Counted from the first letter of the stretch, positions 25,135 through 33,756 are shown. The stretch is DNA of 64,000 bases from an uncultured Oscillospiraceae bacterium (GCA_944385095.1 CALWVS010000002.1:62001-126000); one strand, 5' to 3'. Notes: generated by a model not told the origin, from the sequence alone. Numbers and translations are program-made.

Positions 25135-25463
25135 ACATTCAGATTTTCGGAAAATCAAAAAGTTTTGACACAAAAAAGGCAGAGCGATGGTTTAAGGAGA
25201 GACGCATTCGGGTGCAGATGGTAGACCTGAAAAAATATGGGATGAGTCGTGGGGAATTGAACAGTGTAAAACAGGCAGTTGGATTGGAGGCAATGCTGGA
25301 CCCTACACATCCAGACTATACATTGATACAATATCTGGCGTCGGAACAGGCAAAAATGGAGAAACTGTTTGAAGATCCTTCCCTGCTCAATGCCCCTATT
25401 GTTCGCAACGGGAAGCAGGCAACGGTAGGTTACTGTCCACAGGTGTGGGAGAATTGGTCTTAG
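25131..25463 (+). CDS. ArsC/Spx-family protein lacking the catalytic cysteine
   Basis: 110 residues. The thioredoxin-like ArsC fold is recognisable from MNIQIFGKSKSFDTKKAERWFKER at the N-terminus, the central LKKYGMSRGELNSVKQAVG, and the C-terminal LLNAPIVRNGKQATVGY. In arsenate reductases and Spx the N-terminal loop is C-x-x-C/S-R-K; here it is GKSKSF, with no cysteine. Classical arsenate reduction is therefore unlikely, and a regulatory or binding role is more plausible. Translationally coupled to the DUF1653 gene. Confidence 0.8.
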   Translation: MNIQIFGKSKSFDTKKAERWFKERRIRVQMVDLKKYGMSRGELNSVKQAVGLEAMLDPTHPDYTLIQYLASEQAKMEKLFEDPSLLNAPIVRNGKQATVGYCPQVWENWS

Positions 25464-25535
25464 ATAACTTGTGTGTATGATGCTTTCTGAACAATTTGTG
25501 AGATGGGGTATCGCCTGGAACAGGAGGTACTATAG

Positions 25536-26225
25536 ATGAAACATATCCTGATTGCAGACTGTGATATGGCTGTACGCAGTGAGGTGGGACGGTGTGCCCG
25601 TCTGGAGGGATATGAGGTTGCAGAAACAGGGGATGGTCACACTGCAATCGCCCTCTGTAGGCAGACAGGGTTTGATTTTGTCATTTTGTCCACGGTGTTA
25701 TATGGACTGGATGGTTATTCAGTTTGTCAAACAGTGCGCAGCTTTTCACAGGTTCCAATTCTGATTCTAACAGAAGGGATAGATGAATCTGCTCGAATAC
25801 GGGGACTGGAGCTGGGAGCAGATGATTGTATGGATAAGCCCCTCAACAGTCGAGAACTGATGCTGAGAATTGCAGCAATTTTGAGACGGGGAACACTTTC
25901 CTGTGTACAATGTCCAAGACAAATTGAACGGGATGGGATTCTCATAGATTTGCCATCAAGACAGGTGACAGTCAATGGTACGCTAGCAAATCTTACCCCA
26001 AAAGAATTCGATTTATTGGTGTTATTAGCAGCACAACCCAATGTGGTGTTTTCAAGAAAAAAACTTTTAGATGCAGTGTGGGGAGGCTCTCTGCCAGAAG
26101 ATACCCGCACGTTAGATACCCATATTAAGCAGATTAGACGGGCAATTTCCCCCTACAATGACCGTATTGTTACACTTAGGGGGATTGGCTATCGGTTTGA
26201 ATTGGAAAAACAACCTGTATCTTAG
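25536..26225 (+). CDS. Orphan OmpR/PhoB-type response regulator without phospho-acceptor Asp
   Basis: 229 residues. Receiver domain at about 1-118 and winged-helix DNA-binding domain at about 135-225 (LTPKEFDLLVLLAAQPNVVFSRKKLLDAVWG, DTHIKQIRRAI, TLRGIGYRFE). The beta-3 segment reads FVILSTVLYGLDG; Ser52 stands where the conserved Asp of LLDxxLPxxDG should be. Other receiver landmarks (ADCD near residue 7, KPLNSREL near 103) remain. No kinase gene is adjacent. It probably works without phosphorylation. AGGAGG precedes the ATG. Confidence 0.88.
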   Translation: MKHILIADCDMAVRSEVGRCARLEGYEVAETGDGHTAIALCRQTGFDFVILSTVLYGLDGYSVCQTVRSFSQVPILILTEGIDESARIRGLELGADDCMDKPLNSRELMLRIAAILRRGTLSCVQCPRQIERDGILIDLPSRQVTVNGTLANLTPKEFDLLVLLAAQPNVVFSRKKLLDAVWGGSLPEDTRTLDTHIKQIRRAISPYNDRIVTLRGIGYRFELEKQPVS

Positions 26226-26231
26226 CAATAT

Positions 26232-26267
26232 GACAAAAGACCTCGGTTTACACCGAGGTCTTTTGTC
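26232..26267 (+). terminator. Terminator of the orphan response regulator gene
   Basis: A 15-bp perfect stem (GACAAAAGACCTCGG/CCGAGGTCTTTTGTC) with a 6-nt loop and weak T content, 7 bases past the stop codon. Confidence 0.8.
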
Positions 26268-26371
26268 TGTGTGTGTTGTAAAAGGAGAGAGAAATGGGAG
26301 ATAATGTATGATTACTGGGTACGCACATATCATACCCAAAAATTAAGACAAAATCATGAAGTTAATGTGAA
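26268..26371. repeat. Dispersed intergenic repeat, copy A
   Basis: About 105 bases that closely match 59818-59924 (copy B). Shared blocks include TGTGTGTTGTAAA, GAAATGGGAGATA, TGTATGATTA and GGGTACGCA followed by CATACC, then a shared CATGAAGTTA further on. GGGTA and TACCC can pair as a small stem. Both copies follow a terminator hairpin of a plus-strand gene directly. Confidence 0.7.
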
Positions 26372-26437
26372 TATTTTGCAAATAATCCAAGAAGTTTTAT
26401 GAACAAATCAAGAACAGAGGGCAAAATACACAAAAAT

Positions 26438-27313
26438 TTACACTCCGGTTAGGTCAAAAGGAGGAGTGTACTCCTCTTTGGCACTGGTCCTCTCCTGATA
26501 GAAGCCATCCAGCCCTAAATTCTGCATGTAAGAGATAGCACTGTTGATTTCACCATGCCTCAGACGGCGGTTCAGCTCAGGAGTGGTGTCCAAATTGTTC
26601 CAAGGTGTATACTGGCTCATGAGGGAAAAGAGGACAGTGTGAGGGGGAAATGTGTCTGCAACCCAATCCATCACCCGTTTTGCCTGTGATACCTGACCTG
26701 GTAAAACGAGATGGCGAATGATGACCCCCTGTGTCAACAGCCCATTTCCATCCAGTTGATAGGGACCTGTCTGATGTACCATCTCTTGAATGGCAGCCAT
26801 AGCAACAGATGGATAGGAGTGGGCATTGGAGTAGCGCAAAGAGGTGGAAGTATCTACATATTTTAGGTCTGGTAAATAAATTTGAACAGCACCGGAGAGA
26901 GATTGCAGGGTTTCCACGCTGTCAAAGCCACCAGAGTTCCACACAACAGGGACAGGCAGTGGGGTTTGCAACAGTTCTAAAATTACATGGGCATAGTGGG
27001 TGGGATTGACTAAATTGATGTTGTGTGCCCCTTGTGCCACCAACGAAAGACAGATTTCATATAATCTATGCACAGTGATTGGTTTTCCATAGTCCTGATG
27101 GCTGATTTTTTCATTTTGACAGAAAATGCAGTCCAAAGAGCAGCCAGAAAAAAAGATAGTGCCTGAACCTGCGGTACCAGAAATGGGAGGTTCTTCCCAA
27201 TGGTGAAGGGCAGCCCGTGCAACCACAGGCACACTGGGCATACGACAGTGCCCATACCCTGTATCGCTGTTGCGCAGAGCATGGCATTGTCTGGGACATA
27301 TGGAGCAAATCAT
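26438..27313 (-). CDS. Radical SAM protein (PflA/PflX-like)
   Basis: 291 residues. CSLDCIFCQN (near residue 58) is the C-x3-C-x2-C cluster that binds the radical SAM 4Fe-4S centre. An extra N-terminal cysteine group (CSICPRQCHAL, GHCRMP) is typical of the uncharacterised COG1313 proteins. NSGGFDSVETL and YLPDLKYVD fit the same barrel. Substrate unknown; annotation as pyruvate formate-lyase activating enzyme homologue should not be read literally. Its ATG overlaps the mutY stop by 4 bases. Confidence 0.85.
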   Translation of the reverse strand: MICSICPRQCHALRNSDTGYGHCRMPSVPVVARAALHHWEEPPISGTAGSGTIFFSGCSLDCIFCQNEKISHQDYGKPITVHRLYEICLSLVAQGAHNINLVNPTHYAHVILELLQTPLPVPVVWNSGGFDSVETLQSLSGAVQIYLPDLKYVDTSTSLRYSNAHSYPSVAMAAIQEMVHQTGPYQLDGNGLLTQGVIIRHLVLPGQVSQAKRVMDWVADTFPPHTVLFSLMSQYTPWNNLDTTPELNRRLRHGEINSAISYMQNLGLDGFYQERTSAKEEYTPPFDLTGV

Positions 27314-28359
27314 AGTGGATGCACCTCCATAGAGAGCAGATGGGAGGTAATGAAACTTTGGAAGTCCTGAAATGCGTTGGGGATGGCATAGGAGTGGGCA
27401 AGGGTTTCCAAGTCAGCCCACACCCAGCCAGATGGAAGGGCAGGAGAGTTGGTATCTGCCCAAAAGGCGGACATGTGCCACTCAATATGGGTGAAAATAT
27501 GCTTTCCAGCGCCTGCTTCATGCCAGTATGGCTGTAATGTGTTCAGGTCTGACTGTGTATCCAGTTCATTGGGATACTCCCAAAGCCCAGCCAACAGTCC
27601 TTTTTTGGGACGCTGCCGGATTGCCACATGCCCATTCCAAAAGAGAAGATAGACCTGTCTATGCTCAATTTTTCTAGGTTTTTTGGGGGCTTTTACAGGT
27701 AGTTTGTGTGTCAGGTTCTTTTGTCTTGCAATACAAAAGGAAAAGGCAGGGCATGTATCACAGAGAGGGGCACCATTGGGCAGACAGACGGTAGCACCCA
27801 GTTCCATCATAGCTTGGTTAAAATCTCCGGGATTGTCCAGTGGTATTATGGTTTGCAGGGCAGTTGTGACCTTTTTTTTCATGGCAGCGGTAGAAATATC
27901 TCCTTCGTCCCCTGTGATACGGGCAACCACACGCAAAACATTACCGTCTACGGCTGGTGTAGGCAAATGAAAGGCAATAGAACAAATAGCTCCAGCAGTA
28001 TAATCACCAATACCAGGGAGATTGTGAATTTTGTCATAACTATTTGGGAATACTCCACCGTATTCTGACATGAGAATTTGAGCCGCTTTTTGCATATTGC
28101 GGGCACGATTGTAGTATCCCAATCCCTGCCACAATTTCATTAGCTCATCTTCTGGAAGCTGTGCCAGTGCTTCAATGGTAGGAACCGCGGATAAAAACCG
28201 CTGATAATAGCCCAAAACTGCTGCAACTCTAGTCTGTTGCAGCATTATTTCGGAAATCCAAACATGGTAGGGGGTGGGGGAGGTACGCCAAGGCAAATTT
28301 CGAGCCTGTTTTTGGTACCAGAGTAGAAGTGGTGTGGAAAGTTGTTGTAAAGGATTCAT
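27310..28359 (-). CDS. mutY: A/G-specific adenine glycosylase
   Basis: 349 residues. Removes adenine mispaired with 8-oxoguanine. Helix-hairpin-helix LPGIGDYTAGAICSIAF with the catalytic Asp in TPAVDGNVLRV, EIMLQQTRV at the N-terminus, and the 4Fe-4S loop CLPNGAPLCDTCPAFSFC. A C-terminal MutT-like domain (VYLLFWNGHVAIRQRPKKGLLAGLWEYPNE) recognises the oxidised guanine. The ATG at 28359 follows AGGAG. Forms an operon with the radical SAM gene. Confidence 0.95.
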   Translation of the reverse strand: MNPLQQLSTPLLLWYQKQARNLPWRTSPTPYHVWISEIMLQQTRVAAVLGYYQRFLSAVPTIEALAQLPEDELMKLWQGLGYYNRARNMQKAAQILMSEYGGVFPNSYDKIHNLPGIGDYTAGAICSIAFHLPTPAVDGNVLRVVARITGDEGDISTAAMKKKVTTALQTIIPLDNPGDFNQAMMELGATVCLPNGAPLCDTCPAFSFCIARQKNLTHKLPVKAPKKPRKIEHRQVYLLFWNGHVAIRQRPKKGLLAGLWEYPNELDTQSDLNTLQPYWHEAGAGKHIFTHIEWHMSAFWADTNSPALPSGWVWADLETLAHSYAIPNAFQDFQSFITSHLLSMEVHPL

Positions 28360-28492
28360 GAATAAACTCCTATTTTTATACAGATTCACAAAACAGAAGA
28401 ACTAGACCGAAATCATAATAAAATAGTTATGTTTTGTATAATGAATTTGGGAATAGTATTTTATCAGAAATGGTGGTAAAGTTCTACTTGTC

Positions 28493-28559
28493 CAAAGGTT
28501 AAAAAATTAACGAACCTGTCGAATGCCGCTCTTATCGGCATGTTCGTGAAAAACCTTTG
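28493..28559. other. Compound stem-loop of unknown role
   Basis: Nested complementary segments over 67 bases: outer CAAAGGTT/AACCTTTG, middle CGAAC/GTTCG, inner ATGCCG/CGGCAT with a 7-nt loop. It lies in the 283-base gap between mutY and the C_GCAxxG_C_C gene, whose own terminator is separate at 28590-28639. It could be a small RNA or part of the mutY leader. No other gene is visible in the gap. Confidence 0.4.
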
Positions 28560-28589
28560 TAACTCGATTTTCCATTCCTTCCTTCTCAC

Positions 28590-28639
28590 AAAACAGTCAA
28601 AAGCGGAAGTCCGGCGGGACTTCCGCTTTTGACTGTTTT
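28590..28639 (-). terminator. Terminator after the C_GCAxxG_C_C gene
   Basis: A perfect 23-bp stem (AAAACAGTCAAAAGCGG.../...CCGCTTTTGACTGTTTT) with a 4-nt GC loop, directly after the stop codon on the minus strand. It ends the recG operon. Confidence 0.88.
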
Positions 28640-28642
28640 TAT

Positions 28643-29032
28643 TTAGCTTTGAGTAAAGAGGGTCTCCAATTGTTCCGCCATTTCCAGCACCAGGTCATCA
28701 CAGTGCTGTTTTTTGGGAATGTTTTCTTCTTTTGCAAAAGTGAGCAGAGTAGCACAGTCAGTGGCACGATGGGCGTTACGAAAGGTTTGAATCAGAGTAT
28801 TTGCAGTTTTGGTGTCATATCCTTTCATGCCTGCTAGCATCAAAGCGGCACTTAAGGCACCACAGGCAGAGCCATGTAACATACCAGAACCGAAGCAGGA
28901 ACCCAGGGCATGTGCCTGCTCTTTGGTCAATCCAACTTCCTGAGCAAAAGGAATGAGCAGGGATTGGGCACAGTTGTAATGTACACCATCAGGATTACTG
29001 CGTAAATACTGGACTTCTTCTAAATGGGTCAT
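28643..29032 (-). CDS. C_GCAxxG_C_C family redox protein
   Basis: 129 residues with the conserved pattern of the PF09719 family: NCAQSLL, GSCFGSGM, SACGALSAALM (the GCAxxG-like core), a C in ATDCATLL and HCDDLVLEMAE. Such proteins are thought to be redox-active, often encoded near oxidoreductases or transporters; the exact role is unknown. The N-terminus starts MTHLEEVQYL. AAAGGATG precedes the ATG. It follows recG by 39 bases and shares its transcript. Confidence 0.88.
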   Translation of the reverse strand: MTHLEEVQYLRSNPDGVHYNCAQSLLIPFAQEVGLTKEQAHALGSCFGSGMLHGSACGALSAALMLAGMKGYDTKTANTLIQTFRNAHRATDCATLLTFAKEENIPKKQHCDDLVLEMAEQLETLFTQS

Positions 29033-29071
29033 GGGTTAGCATCCTTTCTTTTTGGGCAGATTTTCTGCCAA

Positions 29072-31165
29072 TCAATTAAATATATCTGGTGTATCAGCAA
29101 AAAGCCGACGAACCCCTTGTAAAACAGGTAGATTGTCTGGTTGGCTGAGGGAGGGATCTGTGGACAGAAGGGAACGGGCAGCATCCTGAGCTTGACGCAA
29201 AAGACGCATATCACCAGTCAAATCAGCCAGTGCCATCTGTGGAAGACCGTGTTGGCGTTGACCAAAAAAGTCACCTGGTCCCCGTAGTTTTAAATCTTCT
29301 TCTGAGATGTGAAATCCATCTGTGGAACCTGCCAGAATTTTTAAACGTGTCATGGTGTCAGAATTGCGTGTACTGGTCATCAAAATACAATAAGAGGCAT
29401 ATTGACCACGTCCTACACGACCACGAAGCTGATGGAGCTGACTTAGCCCAAAACATTCCGCGTTTTCTATGATAATGAGAGAGGCATTGGGTACATCCAC
29501 ACCTACTTCCACTACAGTGGTGGACACCAGCACATCAATTTCTCCCATAGCAAAAGAGTGCATAATTTGTTCTTTTTCCTTGGGTTTCATCTTACCATGT
29601 AGATAGGAAATACGCAAATCAGGAAACCACTCTGTCTGTAGTGTGGTAGAAAATGTGGTGACAGCCTTTCGTTCCACAGATGCAGATTGAGCAAAAGGGG
29701 CAGAGGATGGCTCCTGTTCTTCCACAGAGGGGCAGATAATATAGACCTGTCTGCCCTCTTGTACTTGTTTGCGAATGAAACCATACATGCGTACACGCTT
29801 ATCTTCACCCACCACATAGGTGGAAATGGGGGTGCGCCCTGGTGGCAGTTGGTCAATCACAGAAATATCCAAATCGCCATAGACAATCAGTGCCAATGTT
29901 CTGGGGATAGGGGTAGCAGACATCACTAGAACATGTGGGGACAGAGGTTCTGTGTTGCTTGCTTTCCCTGCCAAAGTGGCACGTTGGGCAACGCCAAAGC
30001 GGTGCTGTTCATCTGCTACAATCAGGGCGAGACGTTGAAAGGAAACTTTGGGAGAAATCAGGGCATGGGTACCAATCACAAAGTCAATTTCACCATTTGC
30101 CAAAGCAGTTTGCAGCTTTTTTTTATTGGCAGGCGTAAGGGAACCGGTGAGCAGTCCCAGACGAATCCCAGTAGTGGACAACAAGTTGGATAGAGACTGG
30201 AAGTGCTGTTCAGCTAGTACCTCTGTAGGAACCATAAGAGCAGCCTGAAAGCCACTTTTACAGGCAAGCCAAGCAGCAAAGGCGGCAACCACCGTTTTTC
30301 CAGAACCTACATCCCCTTGTACCAACCGATTCATAGACTTTTTAGAAGTGACATCCTGCAAGATTTCTTCCATCACCCGCAGTTGGGCATCCGTGGGTGG
30401 AAAGGGCAGCAGAGAGAGAAACTCCTCCATAGGCTGTGGAGAGAGTGGATAGCCAGAAGTTTCCGTTCGTCGTCCCTTTAGCATGGTCAAACCAGCCGAC
30501 AGAAAAAACAGTTCCTCAAAACTCAGACGTCTGCGGGCAAGTTCCATTGCCTCAAAGGATTCAGGGAAATGAATGTTGCGGCAGGCAAATTCTATCTGTG
30601 CCAGTTGGTGGTCAAGTCGAACCTGTCTTGGCAATGTCTCTGGTAAATCTTTGGCACAGGGCAGGGCATGGCGTACCAGAGAACAGAGAAAATGATTGGT
30701 AATGCCTGCGGTGAGAGCATATTTTGGAATAATGCAGCCAGTAAAAGAGGTTTTATGGACTGGTTCAAAAATGGGATTGGTCATTGTAAAACGACTGTTG
30801 GACAGGTCTACTACTCCATAAAAAATATAGTCTTGTCCCAGATGGAGAGACTGTGCCACATAGTATTGATTAAAAAACGTGAGATAGAGACGGATATTTT
30901 CATTGATAACCGTGACTTTCACAAGGTCAAGCCCTTTGCGCAGCATAGTATAGACAGGGCGATCTGCCACAGTAGCGCAAATACACACTTTTTCCCCCAG
31001 GGGTGCATCTGTCAGGTTATATAATTTACTGCGGTCTTCATAATCTCTGGGATAATATTTGAGCAAATCAACACATTTTGACAGTCCCAACTTCTCCAGT
31101 TTTTTTGCCTTTACCTCACCCACACCGGAAAATTCCAGCAATGGGGTTTGAAGGGTAATATCCAA
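29072..31165 (-). CDS. recG: ATP-dependent DNA helicase RecG
   Basis: 697 residues, the normal size. Rescues stalled replication forks by fork reversal. An N-terminal wedge/OB domain (VGEVKAKKLEKLGLSKCVDLLKYYPRDYED) is followed by superfamily 2 helicase motifs: Walker A VQGDVGSGKTVVAA, IVADEQHRFGV (DEQH box), VMSATPIPRTLAL, and C-terminal RVGRGQYASYCIL. The start is TTG at 31165 with GGAGG 8 bases upstream. Confidence 0.96.
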   Translation of the reverse strand: MDITLQTPLLEFSGVGEVKAKKLEKLGLSKCVDLLKYYPRDYEDRSKLYNLTDAPLGEKVCICATVADRPVYTMLRKGLDLVKVTVINENIRLYLTFFNQYYVAQSLHLGQDYIFYGVVDLSNSRFTMTNPIFEPVHKTSFTGCIIPKYALTAGITNHFLCSLVRHALPCAKDLPETLPRQVRLDHQLAQIEFACRNIHFPESFEAMELARRRLSFEELFFLSAGLTMLKGRRTETSGYPLSPQPMEEFLSLLPFPPTDAQLRVMEEILQDVTSKKSMNRLVQGDVGSGKTVVAAFAAWLACKSGFQAALMVPTEVLAEQHFQSLSNLLSTTGIRLGLLTGSLTPANKKKLQTALANGEIDFVIGTHALISPKVSFQRLALIVADEQHRFGVAQRATLAGKASNTEPLSPHVLVMSATPIPRTLALIVYGDLDISVIDQLPPGRTPISTYVVGEDKRVRMYGFIRKQVQEGRQVYIICPSVEEQEPSSAPFAQSASVERKAVTTFSTTLQTEWFPDLRISYLHGKMKPKEKEQIMHSFAMGEIDVLVSTTVVEVGVDVPNASLIIIENAECFGLSQLHQLRGRVGRGQYASYCILMTSTRNSDTMTRLKILAGSTDGFHISEEDLKLRGPGDFFGQRQHGLPQMALADLTGDMRLLRQAQDAARSLLSTDPSLSQPDNLPVLQGVRRLFADTPDIFN

Positions 31166-31232
31166 TCACCACACCTCCAATACATGGGAATTGCATCATT
31201 CTATCATAAGTTTGCCATTCCGTAAAGGCGAA

Positions 31233-31261
31233 AACAGATGGGAGAATGTCTCCCATCTGTT
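31233..31261 (-). terminator. Terminator of the metal efflux operon
   Basis: A perfect 13-bp stem (AACAGATGGGAGA/TCTCCCATCTGTT) with a 3-nt loop that overlaps the last bases of the ATPase stop codon, followed by TTTTCG. Confidence 0.78.
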
Positions 31262-33143
31262 ATTTTCTTGACGATTGATAGAGCAATCGTGCAGAATTCA
31301 AGATAGCAAGAACGGATACCCCTACATCTGCGAAAACTGCCAACCACAAATTGGCATAACCAAAAATAGAAAGAGCCAATACCAGTAATTTAATACCCAA
31401 AGCAAAGACAATATTCTGCCTTACAATTCTCATGGTCTTTTTGGCAATGGCGAGGGCTTTTGGCAGTGCTGACAGGCTGTCATCCATCAATACCACATCT
31501 GCTGCTTCAATGGCAGCATCAGAACCCATGGCACCCATCGCAATTCCCACATCGGAGCGAGAGAGAACAGGGGCATCATTGATTCCATCTCCCACAAAGG
31601 CAAGCAACTGCCCATCCTGTTTGGAGTGGAGCAGAGTTTCCACACAGGAGACTTTATCTTGGGGCAATAATTGGCTGTGTACTTCATCAAAACCCAGATA
31701 GGAACTGACTTTATCTGCAATAGAAGCACCATCCCCAGTCAGCATGACCAGTTTGGAAATACCCTGTTCCTTTAATTGTCTGAGTTCCTCTTTTGCCTGT
31801 GGCTTGATTTGGTCCTCTACCACAAGGGAACCGAGGAATTGACCATCTTGGGCAACATAGACAGCACTGCCCAGAGGATTTTTCAAAGAGGTTGCCTCAA
31901 TTTGGTGTTGCTGCATCAGGGAGAGATTACCAACCAGTACAGTTTTTCCATCTACAACTGCCTGTATTCCCAACCCTGCCAGTTCCTGTACATGGGAGAC
32001 ACGATTTGCATCGGGGGGTTTTCCATAGTGCTGTAAAATAGCCTGTGCAATGGGATGGGGGCTAAACTGTTCAGCTAGGGCGGTAAGTTCCACCAATTCC
32101 TCAGAGGAACAGGCGGAGGGGTATAGTTGGGAAACAGAAAAATGCCCCAGAGTTAATGTGCCTGTTTTGTCAAATACCATGGTCTTTACATGGGATAACG
32201 CCTCTAAATAGTTGCCGCCTTTGATTAAAATACCATTTCTGGATGCACCACCAATTCCACCAAAAAAAGCCAATGGCACAGAGATGACAAGGGCACAGGG
32301 GCAGGATACCACCAAAAAATTCAGACTGCGCTGTACCCACATCAAGACAGGACCAAAACCCAGCAGTGGGGGCAAAAAAGCGAGAAAAAGTGCAGAGACA
32401 ACTACAACTGGAGTGTAATATCGGGCGAATTTGGTGATAAACTGTTCCGTTTTAGCCTTTTTAGAGCTGGCATTTTCCACAAGCTCCAATATTTTGGATA
32501 CAGTGGAGGTCTCATAGGAGTTAGTAACCTGTATGCGTAAAACACCAGTGAGGTTGATACAACCGCTGACAATTTCCTGACCGGGCTGGACATTGCGTTG
32601 ATAACTTTCACCCGTCAAAGCGGAAGTATCTAATTGGGAGGAACCATCCAACACAATACCATCCAATGGCACACGTTCTCCAGGTTTCACAACGATTTGT
32701 TCGCCAGATGAAACTTGAGAGGGGTCTACTTCTATTAGGGTGCCATTTCGCTCCACATTGGCGTGGTCGGGACGAATATCCATCAGAGCAGCAATGGAGG
32801 ACCGGCTTCTATGCACTGCAACACTTTGAAACAATTCACCAATTTGATAGAACAGCATGACTGCCACTGCCTCGGCAGTTTCTCCACATCCAAATGCACC
32901 AACAGTGGCGAGAGCCATGAGAAAGTTCTCATCGAAAACTTGCCCCTGTTTGATGTTAAGTGCCGCTTTTTTCAATACATCCCAACCAATGATACCATAC
33001 GGAACCAAATACAGAAAAAATTTCAGCCATCCGTGCAGGGGAAGGAGTGCAAACAGCAAAAATAAAATGCCTGCAATCACAATGCGGTTTCTGGCTTTCT
33101 TCTGCTTCTTGGTGAGCTTGTAGTTCTGTTCTGTTTTACTCAT
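31260..33143 (-). CDS. Heavy-metal P1B-type ATPase (Cd/Zn/Pb type)
   Basis: 627 residues. Pumps divalent soft-metal ions out of the cell. The metal-site motif is SCPCALVIS in membrane helix 6, the phosphorylation site DKTGTLTLG, the phosphatase motif TGES, the HP motif in SPHPIAQAIL, and the hinge GDGINDAPVLSRSDVGIAMG. CPC plus the basic N-terminus fits the CadA/ZntA subgroup. It has no N-terminal HMA domain; instead a separate 73-residue HMA protein is encoded just upstream and overlaps it as ATGA. Confidence 0.93.
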   Translation of the reverse strand: MSKTEQNYKLTKKQKKARNRIVIAGILFLLFALLPLHGWLKFFLYLVPYGIIGWDVLKKAALNIKQGQVFDENFLMALATVGAFGCGETAEAVAVMLFYQIGELFQSVAVHRSRSSIAALMDIRPDHANVERNGTLIEVDPSQVSSGEQIVVKPGERVPLDGIVLDGSSQLDTSALTGESYQRNVQPGQEIVSGCINLTGVLRIQVTNSYETSTVSKILELVENASSKKAKTEQFITKFARYYTPVVVVSALFLAFLPPLLGFGPVLMWVQRSLNFLVVSCPCALVISVPLAFFGGIGGASRNGILIKGGNYLEALSHVKTMVFDKTGTLTLGHFSVSQLYPSACSSEELVELTALAEQFSPHPIAQAILQHYGKPPDANRVSHVQELAGLGIQAVVDGKTVLVGNLSLMQQHQIEATSLKNPLGSAVYVAQDGQFLGSLVVEDQIKPQAKEELRQLKEQGISKLVMLTGDGASIADKVSSYLGFDEVHSQLLPQDKVSCVETLLHSKQDGQLLAFVGDGINDAPVLSRSDVGIAMGAMGSDAAIEAADVVLMDDSLSALPKALAIAKKTMRIVRQNIVFALGIKLLVLALSIFGYANLWLAVFADVGVSVLAILNSARLLYQSSRK

Positions 33144-33361
33144 TTTGTCAAAATACAGCAGTCTGGCTCATACTTTTTGCAGATTTTCTGTGCCTGCTTT
33201 AAAATGTGCTCCAACTGGCTGTCCTCCGCTTCCAGTGTCATTTTTTGGGTCAGAAAATTGACAGAAACCTTGTGCACGCCAGGTAAAACGCTGATGTCCC
33301 GCTCCATCTTTGCGGCACAGTTGGCACATTCTAAATCTTCCATTTCAAATACATACTTCAT
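33140..33361 (-). CDS. Stand-alone heavy-metal-associated (HMA) domain protein
   Basis: 73 residues with the HMA fold and metal site ECANCAAKMERDI near residue 12. A second cysteine pair is at the C-terminus (PDCCILTK), as in ZntA/CadA-type HMA domains. It probably delivers metal to, or regulates, the ATPase. The ATG at 33361 follows AAAAGGGAG. Encoded between the ArsR regulator and the ATPase, overlapping the latter by 4 bases. Confidence 0.88.
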   Translation of the reverse strand: MKYVFEMEDLECANCAAKMERDISVLPGVHKVSVNFLTQKMTLEAEDSQLEHILKQAQKICKKYEPDCCILTK

Positions 33362-33381
33362 ACAAAGCACTCCCTTTTACC

Positions 33382-33741
33382 TTATTCTGTTAAATGATCC
33401 ATGCCCTGATTCAAAATACTCAAAACATGGTCATCCGCCAAAGAATAGTATAATACCTTGCCTTCACGACGAAACTTGACCAATTTGCTGCCCTTCAAAA
33501 CCCGAAGCTGATGGGATACGGCTGACTGGCTCACTTCCATCAGTTTTGCCAAGTCACAGACACACAGTTCTGACTCCAGAAGTGCATACAAAATTTTAAT
33601 GCGTGTACTATCTCCAAAGATTTTAAATAGTTCTGCCAAATCATACAGAATTTCATCCTGCGGAAGCTGGCTGCGTACCTGTTCCACCAAGTCCATATGA
33701 ATTTCTGTGGTATCACAGCAGAGAGGTTGATTTGATTCCAT
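33382..33741 (-). CDS. ArsR/SmtB-family metalloregulator (CadC/CzrA-like)
   Basis: 119 residues. The winged helix is clear: LAELFKIFGDSTRIKILYALL, the alpha-3 metal-site motif ELCVCDL and recognition helix VSQSAVSHQLRVLKGSKLV, then RREGKVLYYSLADDHV. ELCVCDL with N-terminal CC (QPLCCDT) fits Cd/Pb/Zn-sensing CadC-type proteins. They bind DNA without metal and leave the operator when metal binds. The ATG at 33741 is used (TAGGTGG upstream); the longer frame upstream would read through the operator and promoter. First gene of the operon. Confidence 0.92.
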   Translation of the reverse strand: MESNQPLCCDTTEIHMDLVEQVRSQLPQDEILYDLAELFKIFGDSTRIKILYALLESELCVCDLAKLMEVSQSAVSHQLRVLKGSKLVKFRREGKVLYYSLADDHVLSILNQGMDHLTE

Positions 33742-33756
33742 ACTACACCACCTAAC

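Noticed and set aside
26112-26339. 75-codon minus-strand frame across repeat copy A, similar to one across copy B
   Set aside because: The similar translations (FTTHT-type) come from the shared DNA repeat; the frames run through terminators and into the response regulator gene.
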